A DNA stretch of 64,000 nt from Actinoplanes sp. KI2 (lineage in GTDB: Bacteria; Actinomycetota; Actinomycetes; Mycobacteriales; Micromonosporaceae): positions 1 through 64,000 of the forward strand of contig NZ_JAOSZE010000042.1 in the NCBI RefSeq assembly GCF_025630775.1, given 5' to 3'. A program made the position numbers and the translations under genes. Shown here piece by piece: positions 25,332-33,619 of this stretch. The notes below the pieces were generated by a model. The model was not told the DNA's origin. It saw nothing but the letters and a program-made list of their open reading frames with translations, and did no database searches. The stretch's first letter is position 1; each line of letters opens with the position of its first letter.

Positions 25332-25853
25332 GTGCGGATCGAGTTCACCTACACCCGGGGGCCGGACCACTTCGCCGGGTTTGCGTCGCCGGCCGAGCGG
25401 AGCGCGTCACCGATCCCGAGCTACCTGATCGCGGCAGTGCTCGGCCTGGCCGGGGCCGCGATCGCGGTCGCGGCGGTGGTCGACGACGCCCCGCAGGCCG
25501 CGACCTGCGGCGTCGGCGGCCTGCTGCTCGGCGTGGGGATCGCGGTCGCCGCCCGGCAGCGCGGCCGTGGCCGGTTCGTCATGCCGGCCACCGCGATGGA
25601 GCCCCGGCGCTGGGTGATCAGCGACGAGGGTGTCGAGATCGCGCACGCCGACAACTCGGTGACCGTGGCCTGGCCGGCCTTCCGGACGATGATGGCGCTC
25701 TCCCACGCGTACGTCTTCGTGTTGAAAGACCCGGCGGACCGGCGCACGATCGACATCCCGCGCCGGCCGCTGACCGAGGCCGACGACGCGGCCGTGCGCG
25801 AGCTCGTCGCCCGGCACGGCATCACCTTCTACTCCCGGCCCGTGGGTGCCTGA
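25332..25853 (+). CDS. YcxB-like membrane protein 1
   Basis: 173 residues, GTG start. Two hydrophobic helices (about 30-50 and 58-75) precede a soluble domain with 'VISDEGVEIAHADNSVTVAW' and 'AYVFVLKDP', a pleckstrin-like beta fold found in YcxB-family proteins. Function unknown. The next gene overlaps it by 8 bp and is a paralogue with the same layout. Confidence 0.65.
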   Translation: MRIEFTYTRGPDHFAGFASPAERSASPIPSYLIAAVLGLAGAAIAVAAVVDDAPQAATCGVGGLLLGVGIAVAARQRGRGRFVMPATAMEPRRWVISDEGVEIAHADNSVTVAWPAFRTMMALSHAYVFVLKDPADRRTIDIPRRPLTEADDAAVRELVARHGITFYSRPVGA

Positions 25854-26322
25854 CGTGCTCCTCGAGTTCAGCTCTGCCCGGCCGCCCGGTCCGCCCGCCG
25901 CGGGCCGTCGGTGGCCGCGCTCGTACTGGCCGGGCGGCGCGACCGTCGCGATCGGCGTCGCCCTGGTTCTCGGGGGCGGCTCGGGTGCCAACTTGCTCGG
26001 CCAGCTCGTGGGCGTGCTCGGCTGCTGCTTGCTGGCAAACACGGCAGTCACCCGCCGCCTCGTCGCGGCGGACGCCAACCGCGAACCCCGCCGATGGGCG
26101 ATCGACGACGACGGGCTGCGGTCGGGCAATCGGCTCGGTTCCGTGCACTGGACCTGGGCCCAGGTACACCGGGCGGTCGAGTACCCGGACCGCTACCTGC
26201 TCTACCAGAGCGACAACCCGCACACGGCGACTTTCGACGTCCCCCGAGAGCCCCTGACCCCGGATCAGGACGATGAGTTCCGCGCCTTCCTGACCGATCG
26301 CGGGCTGCTCCCGGCTACCTGA
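25846..26322 (+). CDS. YcxB-like membrane protein 2
   Basis: 158 residues from GTG; a GTG three codons on is possible. One or two hydrophobic helices (about 30-65) precede the same C-terminal pattern: 'WAIDDDGLRSGNRLGSVHWT', 'RYLLYQSD' and 'DVPREPLTPDQDDEFRAFL', compared with 'DIPRRPLTEADDAAVRELV' in the upstream gene. Tandem duplication is clear. The two may form a heteromeric membrane complex, but that is inference. Confidence 0.65.
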   Translation: MPDVLLEFSSARPPGPPAAGRRWPRSYWPGGATVAIGVALVLGGGSGANLLGQLVGVLGCCLLANTAVTRRLVAADANREPRRWAIDDDGLRSGNRLGSVHWTWAQVHRAVEYPDRYLLYQSDNPHTATFDVPREPLTPDQDDEFRAFLTDRGLLPAT

Positions 26323-26343
26323 GCCGGCTCGGCGGCCGGCGCG

Positions 26344-27414
26344 TCAGGCGGTGACGTCGGCGGTGACCGTCCACGGGATCTGCGGTGACGGGCAGGGCGT
26401 CGGCTCGTGGTTGCAGGCGATGTCGGTACGCGTGGACACCTTGACCGTGCCGGCCGCGGCCGCGAGGTAGCGGGTCACGAGGGGCTGGCCGGTGGGGTAG
26501 CCGCCGGTCGTGTCGCGCAGCACCAGGACACCGGTGCCGGACAGCGTAGGTGGCAGGTAGTTGACGGCGAGGCTGACCACGAGCGTGTCGCCCACGTGCA
26601 GGCGTACGGTCGACTCGTTGTCGGCGGTGGAGACGGTGACGGTCTGCCCGGTGGCCGCGACGACGGTGACGTGCACGGTCCAGAGGCTGACCGGGATCGT
26701 GCACGGCGGCGTGGTGTGCAGGCACGGCGCGTCCGACTGCGTCCTGAGATCGGCCTGCCCGGCCGCCACGGCTCGATAGCGGGCGTCGAGCGGTTGCCCG
26801 CTCGGATAGCCGCCGCTCGCCGAGACCTGGGTCAGGGCGGCCCCGACGATGGCCGGCGTGCGGTATTCGGCGCCGAGCGAGACGCCGAGCGTCTGCCCGA
26901 CCACCAGGGTGATGCTGCGCTGGCTGTCGCCCGGCCCGACGGTGACGTCCGGTCCGCCCGGCGGCGGGGAGCTGGACGGTGGCGGGGAGCTGGCCGGCGG
27001 CGTCGCGCCGTTGTCGCAGCCGAGCACCGGAGCCGGGCCGGTGCCGGCGAGCTGCATCCCGAACGTGGTCGAGCCGCCCGGCGCCAGGCTCCCGTTGTAC
27101 GCCGCGTTGACCGCGGTCGCCGAGCTGCCCGAGGCGCTCACCGCGGCGTTCCACCCGGACACGACCTGCTGGCCGGCCCCGAGGGTCCAGGTCACGGTCC
27201 ACTTGGTGGTGGTCGTCGCGGAGGTGTTGGTGACGGTGGCGGTGACGATCTGGCCGCCACCGGTGCCGCTGCCCCACTGCGAATCGATGTGCGCGGTCGC
27301 CGTACATCCGCCGGCCGAGAGCGCGGCGGCCGGCGACATGGCGAGCGTGGCGAGGACGACGGTGCCGCCGAGGCCCGCGCACAGGGCCAGGATCGAACGT
27401 CGGGACAGTGCCAT
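26344..27414 (-). CDS. Secreted CBM2 protein with two C-terminal repeats
   Basis: 356 residues. A signal peptide is followed by a family-2 cellulose/chitin-binding domain (about 35-135, with 'TKWTVTWTLGAGQQVVSGWN' and the disulfide-type ends 'GGCTATA' and 'VLGCDNG'). A Pro/Ser linker leads to two repeats of about 90 residues, each starting with 'LVVGQTLGVSL' or 'LHVGDTLVVSL' and containing 'GGYPSGQPL' or 'GGYPTGQPL' and a Cys pair. The repeats resemble small Ig-like (chagasin-like) beta domains. No catalytic domain is present, so it probably attaches something to polysaccharide or acts as a binding protein. Confidence 0.75.
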   Translation of the reverse strand: MALSRRSILALCAGLGGTVVLATLAMSPAAALSAGGCTATAHIDSQWGSGTGGGQIVTATVTNTSATTTTKWTVTWTLGAGQQVVSGWNAAVSASGSSATAVNAAYNGSLAPGGSTTFGMQLAGTGPAPVLGCDNGATPPASSPPPSSSPPPGGPDVTVGPGDSQRSITLVVGQTLGVSLGAEYRTPAIVGAALTQVSASGGYPSGQPLDARYRAVAAGQADLRTQSDAPCLHTTPPCTIPVSLWTVHVTVVAATGQTVTVSTADNESTVRLHVGDTLVVSLAVNYLPPTLSGTGVLVLRDTTGGYPTGQPLVTRYLAAAAGTVKVSTRTDIACNHEPTPCPSPQIPWTVTADVTA

Positions 27415-27440
27415 GACGCCAGAGTGCCATAGATGCGCGT

Positions 27441-27452
27441 CGATTTAAATCG
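27441..27452. promoter_or_regulatory. Palindrome in the divergent CBM2/LLM promoter region
   Basis: CGATTTAAATCG is a perfect 12-bp palindrome in a short AT-rich gap between two divergent genes. It may be a regulator site or part of the promoters. Confidence 0.3.
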
Positions 27453-27482
27453 CTCCCTCGAAATGCGGCCTAAGCTGTGATC

Positions 27483-28262
27483 ATGACTTCCAGGCCCGTC
27501 CGCGTCGGTGTCCAACTCCAGCCGCAGCACGCCGACTACGGCGACATCCGTCGTGCCGTCGCCGAGGCCGAGGACCTCGGCACGGACATCCTGTTCAACT
27601 GGGACCACTTCTTCCCGCTCTCGGGCGACCCGGACGGCCTGCACTACGAGTGCTGGACGATGCTCGCCGCCTGGGCCGAGCAGACCTCCCGGGTGGAGAT
27701 CGGCGCGCTGGTCACCTGCAACAGCTACCGCAACCCCGACCTGCTCGCCGACATGGCGCGCACCGTCGACCGGATCGGCGACGGCCGGCTGATCCTCGGC
27801 ATCGGCTCCGGCTGGGCCGAGCGGGACTACCGGGAGTACGGGTACGAGTTCGGGACGCCGGGCAGCCGGCTCGACGACCTCGCCGAGGCGTTGCCCCGGA
27901 TCGAGGCGCGGCTCGGCAAGCTGAACCCGGCGCCGACCCGCAAGATCCCTGTGCTCATCGGCGGTGGTGGCGAGAAGAAGACGCTGCGCCTGGTCGCCAA
28001 GCATGCCGACATCTGGCACAGCTTCGGCGACGCCGAGACGATCGCTCGCAAGACCGAAATCCTCCGGCGGCACTGCGCCGAGGTCGGCCGCGACCCCGCC
28101 GAGATCGAGGTGTCGGCGGCGGTGTTCGGCAAGCCGTCCGACAGCGGCCCGGCCCTGTTGGCTGCCGGTGTCACGCTGTTCACCGCGGAGGCGGGCGGCC
28201 CCGACTACGACCTCGCCGAGTTGCGGGAGTGGCTCGCCTGGCGCGACGAGGTCAACGCCTGA
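27483..28262 (+). CDS. LLM-class F420-dependent oxidoreductase
   Basis: 259 residues from the ATG at 27483; a GTG two codons upstream is possible. It is a luciferase-like TIM barrel with 'VRVGVQLQPQHADY', 'LFNWDHFFPLSGDPDG' and 'RLILGIGSGWAERDYREYG', then 'KIPVLIGGGGEKKTLRL'. These are typical of actinobacterial F420-dependent enzymes. It should use reduced F420 to reduce or oxidise a small molecule in the cytoplasm. The substrate is unknown. Confidence 0.85.
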   Translation: MTSRPVRVGVQLQPQHADYGDIRRAVAEAEDLGTDILFNWDHFFPLSGDPDGLHYECWTMLAAWAEQTSRVEIGALVTCNSYRNPDLLADMARTVDRIGDGRLILGIGSGWAERDYREYGYEFGTPGSRLDDLAEALPRIEARLGKLNPAPTRKIPVLIGGGGEKKTLRLVAKHADIWHSFGDAETIARKTEILRRHCAEVGRDPAEIEVSAAVFGKPSDSGPALLAAGVTLFTAEAGGPDYDLAELREWLAWRDEVNA

Positions 28263-28268
28263 CCCGCC

Positions 28269-28745
28269 CTACTGGAGGCCGGCGCGGACCGAGGTGATGC
28301 GCTGGGTGTTGAAGCCGAGCCAGTGCATCCGGCCGACGTACCGGGCGTGCTCGACCTTCAGGCAGCGGTCCACGATCACGGTGAGGCCGGCGTCCGCCGC
28401 GATCCGGGCGCCCTCCTCGTTGATCACGCCGAACTGGCACCACAGGGTGCTCGCCTTGACCGCCACCGCGTCCTCGGCGATGGCCGGCAGCGCGCTCGGG
28501 GCCCGGAAGACATTCACCACGTCGACGTGCGAAGGCACGTCGCGCAGGCTCGGGTAGCTGGTCTCGCCGAGGATCTCGCTCTCCCTCGGGTTGACCGGGA
28601 TCACCCGATAGCCGTGCCGCTGCAGGTAATAGCCGACGAAGTAGCTCGCCCGCAGCGGGTTGTTCGAGAGGCCGACGATCGCGATGGTCTTCGCGCTGTG
28701 CAGCACCCGCTGGATGTCCGTCACGTCCTGGTACTGCGAGATCAT
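28269..28745 (-). CDS. CoA-binding protein (YccU-like Rossmann fold)
   Basis: 158 residues from the ATG at 28745. It is a CoA-binding-domain Rossmann fold with 'KTIAIVGLSNNPLRASYFVG' (nucleotide loop), 'YRVIPVNPRESEILGE', 'VDVVNVFRAP' and 'STLWCQFGVINEEGA'. It is a stand-alone version of the succinyl-CoA synthetase alpha N-domain. The ATG overlaps the metY stop by 4 bp. It is the third gene of the metX-metY operon, which hints at a role linked to acyl-CoA use in methionine synthesis. Confidence 0.85.
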   Translation of the reverse strand: MISQYQDVTDIQRVLHSAKTIAIVGLSNNPLRASYFVGYYLQRHGYRVIPVNPRESEILGETSYPSLRDVPSHVDVVNVFRAPSALPAIAEDAVAVKASTLWCQFGVINEEGARIAADAGLTVIVDRCLKVEHARYVGRMHWLGFNTQRITSVRAGLQ

Positions 28746-30046
28746 CCCGCCGCCACCTTTCCCAGCGCCTGCTCCAGGTCCCAGATCAGATCCTGCACCG
28801 ACTCGGTGCCGACCGACAGCCGTACGGTGCCCGGCCCGACGCCGGCCGCCTGCAGTTCCTCGTCGCTCAGCTGGCGGTGGGTGGTGCTGGCCGGGTGGAT
28901 GATCAGGCTCTTGGCGTCGCCGACGTTGGCCAGGTGGGACCAGAGCGTGACGTTGCGGATCAGGTCCTGGCCGCCGTCCCGGCCCCCGGCGCAGTCGAAG
29001 GAGAACACCGCGCCCGCGCCGAGCGGAAGGTACTTGTCCACCAGCGGCCGGTACCCGCTCGACGGCAGGCCCGGATAGCTGACCCGGGACGCCAACGGGT
29101 GCGCCTCCAGGAACGCCGCCACCTGCTGGGCGTTCGCGACGTGCCGCTCCATCCGCAGCGACAGCGTCTCCATCCCCTGCAGGAACAGGAACGCGTTGAA
29201 CGGCGACAGCGCACCGCCGAGGTCGCGCAGCGTCTCGGCGCGCAGCTTCATCAGATAGCCGTACGTTCCGAAGGTCTCGTGGAACTGCAGGCCGTGGTAG
29301 GCGGGGGAGGGGTCGGCGACCACCGGGAAACGCCCGTTCGACCAGTCGAAGGTGCCGGCCTCGGTCACCACGCCGCCGATGCTGGTGCCGTGCCCGCCGA
29401 GGAACTTGGTCGCCGAGTGCACCACGATGTCGGCGCCCCACTCGATCGGCCGGCACAGGTACGGGGTCGCGAAGGTGTTGTCCACGATCAGCGGCAACCG
29501 GTGTTCGTGCGCGATGCCCGCGACCGTCTCGATGTCCAGCACGTTGCCGCCCGGGTTGCCGATCGTCTCGGCGAAGAACGCCTTCGTGTTCGCGCCCACC
29601 GCCTTGCGCCAGGCGTCGGCGTCGTCCGGGTCGACCCAGGTGAGCTCGACGTTCATCTTGCGCAGCAGGTGCTTGAACTGGTTGACGGTGCCGCCGTAGA
29701 GCGCCGCCGACGCGACCACGTGGTCGCCCGGTTCGAGCAGGGTGAACAGGGCGGCCGCCTGGGCCGCGATCCCGCTGGCGAAGGCGACCGCGCCGGAGCC
29801 GCCCTCCAGGTTCGCCACCCGTTCCTCGAACACGGCCACGGTCGGATTCATGATCCGGGAGTACGTGTTGCCGTACTCCTGCAGGTTGAAGTAGGCGGCC
29901 GCCGACTCCGGGTCCTCGAACACGTAGCTGGTGGTCTGGAAGATCGGCACGGCGCGGGCGCCGGTGTTCGGGTCCGGCCGCTGGCCGGCGTGCAACTGCC
30001 GGGTCTCGAAGCCGAACTCGTGGGCCTGCTCGATGAATTCCGTCAT
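28742..30046 (-). CDS. metY: O-acetylhomoserine sulfhydrylase
   Basis: 434 residues. It is a fold-type I PLP enzyme of the Cys/Met-metabolism family. The PLP lysine lies in 'HSATKFLGGHG'; 'YSRIMNPTVAVFEERVA' and the closing 'HPASTTHRQLSDEE' match O-acetylhomoserine (thiol)-lyases. It converts O-acetylhomoserine and sulfide into homocysteine and acetate. Start ATG at 30046 overlaps the metX stop by 4 bp, and its own stop overlaps the CoA-binding gene. Confidence 0.93.
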   Translation of the reverse strand: MTEFIEQAHEFGFETRQLHAGQRPDPNTGARAVPIFQTTSYVFEDPESAAAYFNLQEYGNTYSRIMNPTVAVFEERVANLEGGSGAVAFASGIAAQAAALFTLLEPGDHVVASAALYGGTVNQFKHLLRKMNVELTWVDPDDADAWRKAVGANTKAFFAETIGNPGGNVLDIETVAGIAHEHRLPLIVDNTFATPYLCRPIEWGADIVVHSATKFLGGHGTSIGGVVTEAGTFDWSNGRFPVVADPSPAYHGLQFHETFGTYGYLMKLRAETLRDLGGALSPFNAFLFLQGMETLSLRMERHVANAQQVAAFLEAHPLASRVSYPGLPSSGYRPLVDKYLPLGAGAVFSFDCAGGRDGGQDLIRNVTLWSHLANVGDAKSLIIHPASTTHRQLSDEELQAAGVGPGTVRLSVGTESVQDLIWDLEQALGKVAAG

Positions 30047-31248
30047 GACCGGCTTTCGCTCAGGAATCGTTGGACGATCGGGGTCTGACGGGCTTCCTCG
30101 AGCAGGAAGCAGTCGTGCCCGTAGGGCGCCTCGATCAGGTGGTACTCGACCGGCTTGTCCGTCTCGGTCAACGCCGCCTCGATCTCCATCGAGGCCGACG
30201 GCGGATACAACCAATCCGAACTGAAAGCAATCAACAGCGTACGGGCGGAGACTCCGGAAAGTGCCCGGGCGAGTGATCCGTCGCCGTGCTCGCGGGCCAG
30301 GTCGAAGTAGGTCAGCGCCCGCGACATGCGCAGGTAGGTGTTGGCGTCGAAGCGGCGGACGAACGAGCCGGCCTGATGGTCGAGGTAGCTCTCGATCTCG
30401 AACTCCGGCTCGCCGATCGTGTAGCCGATGTCGTCGGCGGACTGCAACCGCCGCCCGAACCGCTCCTCGAGCGCCGGCGCCGACAGGTAGGTGATGTGCC
30501 CGACCATCCGGGCCACGCCCATCCCGGCGTCCGGCTGCCGGCCCGTCCCGTAGTAGTCGCCGCCCTGCCAGGCCGGGTCCCGGGTGATCGCCTCCCGGGC
30601 GATCGCGTTCCAGGCCATCCCCTGCGGGTGCAGCGCGTGCGTGGAGGCGATCACCACGATCGCGTCGACCTGGCCGGGGTACGTCACCGCCCACTGCAGC
30701 GCCTGCATCCCGCCGAGCGATCCGCCGGCCACCGCGGCGAGGCGCTCGACGCCGAGCTCGTCCAGGAAGGCCCGTTCACAGCGGACCATGTCGGCGACCG
30801 TGACGACCGGGAAGTCCGATCCGTACGGCCGGCCGGTCGCCGGGTCGATCGACGACGGACCGGTCGTGCCGCGGCAGCCGCCGAGCAGGTTCGTGGAGAT
30901 GACGAAGAAGCGGTCGGTGTCGAACGCCTTGCCCGGCCCGATCATGCCGTCCCACCAGCCCAGGGCCTTGCCGGCGGCGCCGTCGCGGCGCTCCGCCGCG
31001 AACCCGTCGCGGGTGCTCGCGGCCGGCGTACTCGCCGAGAACCCGGCCGCGTGGGCATCGCCGCTGAGCGCGTGACAGACCAGGATGGCGTTGTCGCACG
31101 CCGGGGAGAGGACGCCGTACGTCTCGTAGGCCACCCGGACCGAGCGCAACTCGCGGCCGCAGTCGAGCGGCAACGGCGCCGGCAGGTCGAGGAACCGGGT
31201 CTCGACGCTGCCGACCGAACCGGCCGGAAGGGTCGAGGGTGCCGCCAT
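30043..31248 (-). CDS. metX: Homoserine O-acetyltransferase
   Basis: 401 residues. It is an alpha/beta-hydrolase-fold MetX with 'VCHALSGDAHAAG', nucleophile Ser in 'AGGSLGGMQALQW', Asp in 'SSDWLYPP' and His in 'YGHDCFLLEE'. It acetylates homoserine with acetyl-CoA, giving the substrate for MetY. The ATG at 31248 fits the usual N-terminus. It heads the operon metX-metY-CoA-binding protein. Confidence 0.93.
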   Translation of the reverse strand: MAAPSTLPAGSVGSVETRFLDLPAPLPLDCGRELRSVRVAYETYGVLSPACDNAILVCHALSGDAHAAGFSASTPAASTRDGFAAERRDGAAGKALGWWDGMIGPGKAFDTDRFFVISTNLLGGCRGTTGPSSIDPATGRPYGSDFPVVTVADMVRCERAFLDELGVERLAAVAGGSLGGMQALQWAVTYPGQVDAIVVIASTHALHPQGMAWNAIAREAITRDPAWQGGDYYGTGRQPDAGMGVARMVGHITYLSAPALEERFGRRLQSADDIGYTIGEPEFEIESYLDHQAGSFVRRFDANTYLRMSRALTYFDLAREHGDGSLARALSGVSARTLLIAFSSDWLYPPSASMEIEAALTETDKPVEYHLIEAPYGHDCFLLEEARQTPIVQRFLSESRS

Positions 31249-31257
31249 ACGGGCGAT

Positions 31258-31267
31258 GATAGCTATC
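31258..31267. promoter_or_regulatory. Palindrome upstream of metX
   Basis: GATAGCTATC is a perfect 10-bp palindrome 10 bp before the metX start on the reverse strand, in the divergent gap with the OsmC gene. It could be a repressor site. No S-adenosylmethionine riboswitch was recognised, and the gap is too short for one. Confidence 0.25.
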
Positions 31268-31339
31268 CGGCGTCTGCGCAGGCCAGTATCGTTGTCGTGA
31301 TTACCGATGTGGTTCGTAGGAGAACGGGAGAATCGGCAC

Positions 31340-31888
31340 ATGACGACGGTGGACAACGGGGTCAACGTGCAGGCACTGCTGGACGCGCGCGAGGCGCTCA
31401 AGGCCGCGCCCGAGGCAGCTCAGTTCACCTGGCGCGCGGCGTCCAAGTGGGAGAACGGCGTGCACAGCACCACGAGTGTGCAGAAGTTCTTCGGGCTCGG
31501 CCAGGAGCAGCAGCACCGGGCCGAGACGGTGTTCTCGGCCGATCACCCCGAGGTGTTCGCCGCCGAGGACCAGGGCATCACCCCGATCGAATACCTGCTG
31601 GTCGGACTGGCCGGCTGCCTGACCGCGGGGGTGGCCTCGGTGGCCCAGAACCGGGGCATTCAGCTGCGCTCGGTCGAGGCGACGGTCGAGGGCAACCACG
31701 ACATCCGCGGCATCCTCGGCGTCGACAGCGACGTCCGCAACGGCTACAACGACATCAAGGTGACCTTCACCATCGACGCCGACGCCTCCAAGGAGGAGAT
31801 CGAGGCGCTGGTGGCCCAGTCGCAGAAGCGCTCGGCGGTTTACGACGCCCTCACCAACCCGACCGACGTCACCGTCGAAGTCGCCTGA
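31340..31888 (+). CDS. OsmC-family protein
   Basis: 182 residues from the ATG at 31340. An OsmC/Ohr fold is present with the catalytic-type Cys93 in 'LVGLAGCLTAG' and Glu84 in 'TPIEYLLVG'. The second conserved Cys of Ohr peroxidases is not visible, which places it nearer the YhfA-like branch. It may act on organic peroxides or on sulfur compounds. It is divergent from metX. Confidence 0.85.
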   Translation: MTTVDNGVNVQALLDAREALKAAPEAAQFTWRAASKWENGVHSTTSVQKFFGLGQEQQHRAETVFSADHPEVFAAEDQGITPIEYLLVGLAGCLTAGVASVAQNRGIQLRSVEATVEGNHDIRGILGVDSDVRNGYNDIKVTFTIDADASKEEIEALVAQSQKRSAVYDALTNPTDVTVEVA

Positions 31889-31920
31889 GAAAGGCCCGAG
31901 TCATCGAGAGCGTCTCCACG

Positions 31921-33132
31921 GTGGTCGTCGGCGCCGGCCACGCCGGCCTGGCGGCCAGTCGTTTCCTCACCGAGCGGTCGATCGATCACGTCGTTCTGGA
32001 GCGCGGCGAGGTGGCCAACTCGTGGCGGCGCGAGCGCTGGGACTCGCTGCGGCTGCTCACCCCGAACTGGCTGAGCCGGCTGCCGGGCCAGCACTACGAC
32101 GGCCCGGACCCGGACGGCTACATGGCGATGGGCGAGGTGGTCGAGTTCATCGAGCGCTTCGCCCACGCGGTCCGGGCACCGGTTCGCACCGGCACCGACG
32201 TCACCTCGGTACGCCCGGCCGCCGGCGGCTACCACGTCCGCACCAGCCGCGGCGAGCTGCACTGCCGGTCGGTGGTCCTGGCCGGCGGCGCCTGCAATCT
32301 GGCGACCGTGCCCGCGTTCGCCGCCGCGGTCCCCTCGTCCGTGGCGCAGCTGACACCGCTGACCTATCGCGGGCCGGCCCAGCTTCCCGACGGCGGCGCG
32401 CTGGTCGTGGGCGCCTCGGCGACCGGCGTGCAGCTCGCGGCCGAGCTGCGCCGCTCCGGCCGGCCGGTCATCCTCGCGGTGGGCGAGCACGTACGGCTGC
32501 CACGCGTGTACCGCGGCCGCGACGTACTGTGGTGGATGCACGAATCGGGCGTGTGGGACCAGCGGCACGACGAGGTCGACGACCTTGACCGGGCCCGCCG
32601 GCTGCCCTCGCCGCAGCTGGTCGGCACCCCCGGGCGCGAGACGCTCGACCTCAACGCGCTCACCGCACTGGGCGTCGAGCTGGTCGGCCGGTGGGCGGCC
32701 GTACGGGAGACGAGCGCGCTGTTCTCCGGCGGCCTGCGCAACGTGTGCGCGCTGGCCGACCTGAAGATGAACCGGCTGCTGGCCGCGTTCGACGAGTGGG
32801 CCCGCGAGAGCGGCCGCGAGGCCGAGGCCGGGCCGCCCGAGCGGTTCCCGCCCACCGTGCCGCCCGCGTCGACGCGCCTGCGGCTGGACCTCGCGGGCGG
32901 CGAGATCGGCTCGATCGTCTGGGCGACCGGCTTCCGCCCCGACTACCGCTGGCTCGACGTGCCGGTGCTCGACGCGAAGGGCCGGCTGCGCCACGACGGC
33001 GGCGTGGTGGACGCCCCCGGCATGTACGCGCTGGGCCTGCCGATGATGCGCCGGCGCCGGTCGTCGTTCATCAACGGCATCGAGGACGACGCCCGCGCGG
33101 TGATCGGCCACCTGGTCGCCGGCCTGCGCTGA
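31921..33132 (+). CDS. FAD-dependent flavoprotein monooxygenase-like
   Basis: About 403 residues. The FAD-binding Rossmann motif is 'VVVGAGHAGLAASRFL' at the very start. 'RERWDSLRLLTPNWLSRLPG' is typical of Trp-rich flavin monooxygenases. The second dinucleotide motif 'LVVGASATGVQLAAEL' and the closing 'VWATGFRPDYRWL' follow. The start is unclear. GTG at 31921 is the first standard codon but leaves almost nothing before the glycine motif. An ATC at 31903, with AAAGG ten bases upstream, would give a more normal N-terminus. The OsmC gene ends 33 bp upstream, so co-transcription is likely. Substrate unknown. Confidence 0.8.
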   Translation: MVVGAGHAGLAASRFLTERSIDHVVLERGEVANSWRRERWDSLRLLTPNWLSRLPGQHYDGPDPDGYMAMGEVVEFIERFAHAVRAPVRTGTDVTSVRPAAGGYHVRTSRGELHCRSVVLAGGACNLATVPAFAAAVPSSVAQLTPLTYRGPAQLPDGGALVVGASATGVQLAAELRRSGRPVILAVGEHVRLPRVYRGRDVLWWMHESGVWDQRHDEVDDLDRARRLPSPQLVGTPGRETLDLNALTALGVELVGRWAAVRETSALFSGGLRNVCALADLKMNRLLAAFDEWARESGREAEAGPPERFPPTVPPASTRLRLDLAGGEIGSIVWATGFRPDYRWLDVPVLDAKGRLRHDGGVVDAPGMYALGLPMMRRRRSSFINGIEDDARAVIGHLVAGLR

Positions 33133-33144
33133 ATCGTCCATTGA

Positions 33145-33612
33145 TCAGCCGGGTGGGAGCAGGGTGCCCACCCTGTCGCGGACCTCGTCCACGGTGTCCC
33201 AGTCGCTGCCGCTGAGGCTGGTGAGCGCGGCCGGGAACATGCCGTCCTGCTCCTTGAGGATGTGCTCGCGCAGCAGGTCCAGCGCCTCGATCAGCCGGTC
33301 CGGCCAGCCCGGGTCGGCGGGCGTGCCGTCGGCCGCGGCGCCGAGCACCGCCTCGATCCGGCGGTGCTCGGCCTCGAGCGCGGCCACCTGGCCGGGGAAG
33401 TCGCCGGCCAGCAGCGGGAAGAGGCCGTGCTCCTCGACCGCGGTGTGCGGAACCAGCACCGCGGCGATACCGCGGGCCAGGTCCGCCATCCGCTTGACGT
33501 TGCCGTCGGCGTGGGCGGCGCGAACCGAGCTGATCATGTCGACGACCATGTCGTGTTCCCGGGTCAACTCGTCGATCGCGGTGACGGCCTGGCAGCCGCA
33601 GTATTCGCACAT
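33145..33612 (-). CDS. Hemerythrin-domain protein with N-terminal Cys cluster
   Basis: 155 residues. The four-helix hemerythrin domain has His/Glu ligands in 'LTREHDMVVD', 'VPHTAVEEHGLFPLL', 'LEAEHRRIE' and 'LREHILKEQDGMFP', suited to a di-iron centre that binds oxygen or nitric oxide. The first seven residues hold Cys2, Cys5 and Cys7 ('MCEYCGCQ'), an extra possible metal or redox site. It starts 8 bp after narK on the same strand, so it likely serves in nitrate/nitrite metabolism or NO protection. Confidence 0.88.
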   Translation of the reverse strand: MCEYCGCQAVTAIDELTREHDMVVDMISSVRAAHADGNVKRMADLARGIAAVLVPHTAVEEHGLFPLLAGDFPGQVAALEAEHRRIEAVLGAAADGTPADPGWPDRLIEALDLLREHILKEQDGMFPAALTSLSGSDWDTVDEVRDRVGTLLPPG

Positions 33613-33619
33613 GGCCGGG

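Noticed and set aside
31249..31339. S-adenosylmethionine riboswitch before metX
   Set aside because: The gap is under 100 bp and shared with a divergent gene; no conserved riboswitch core was seen.
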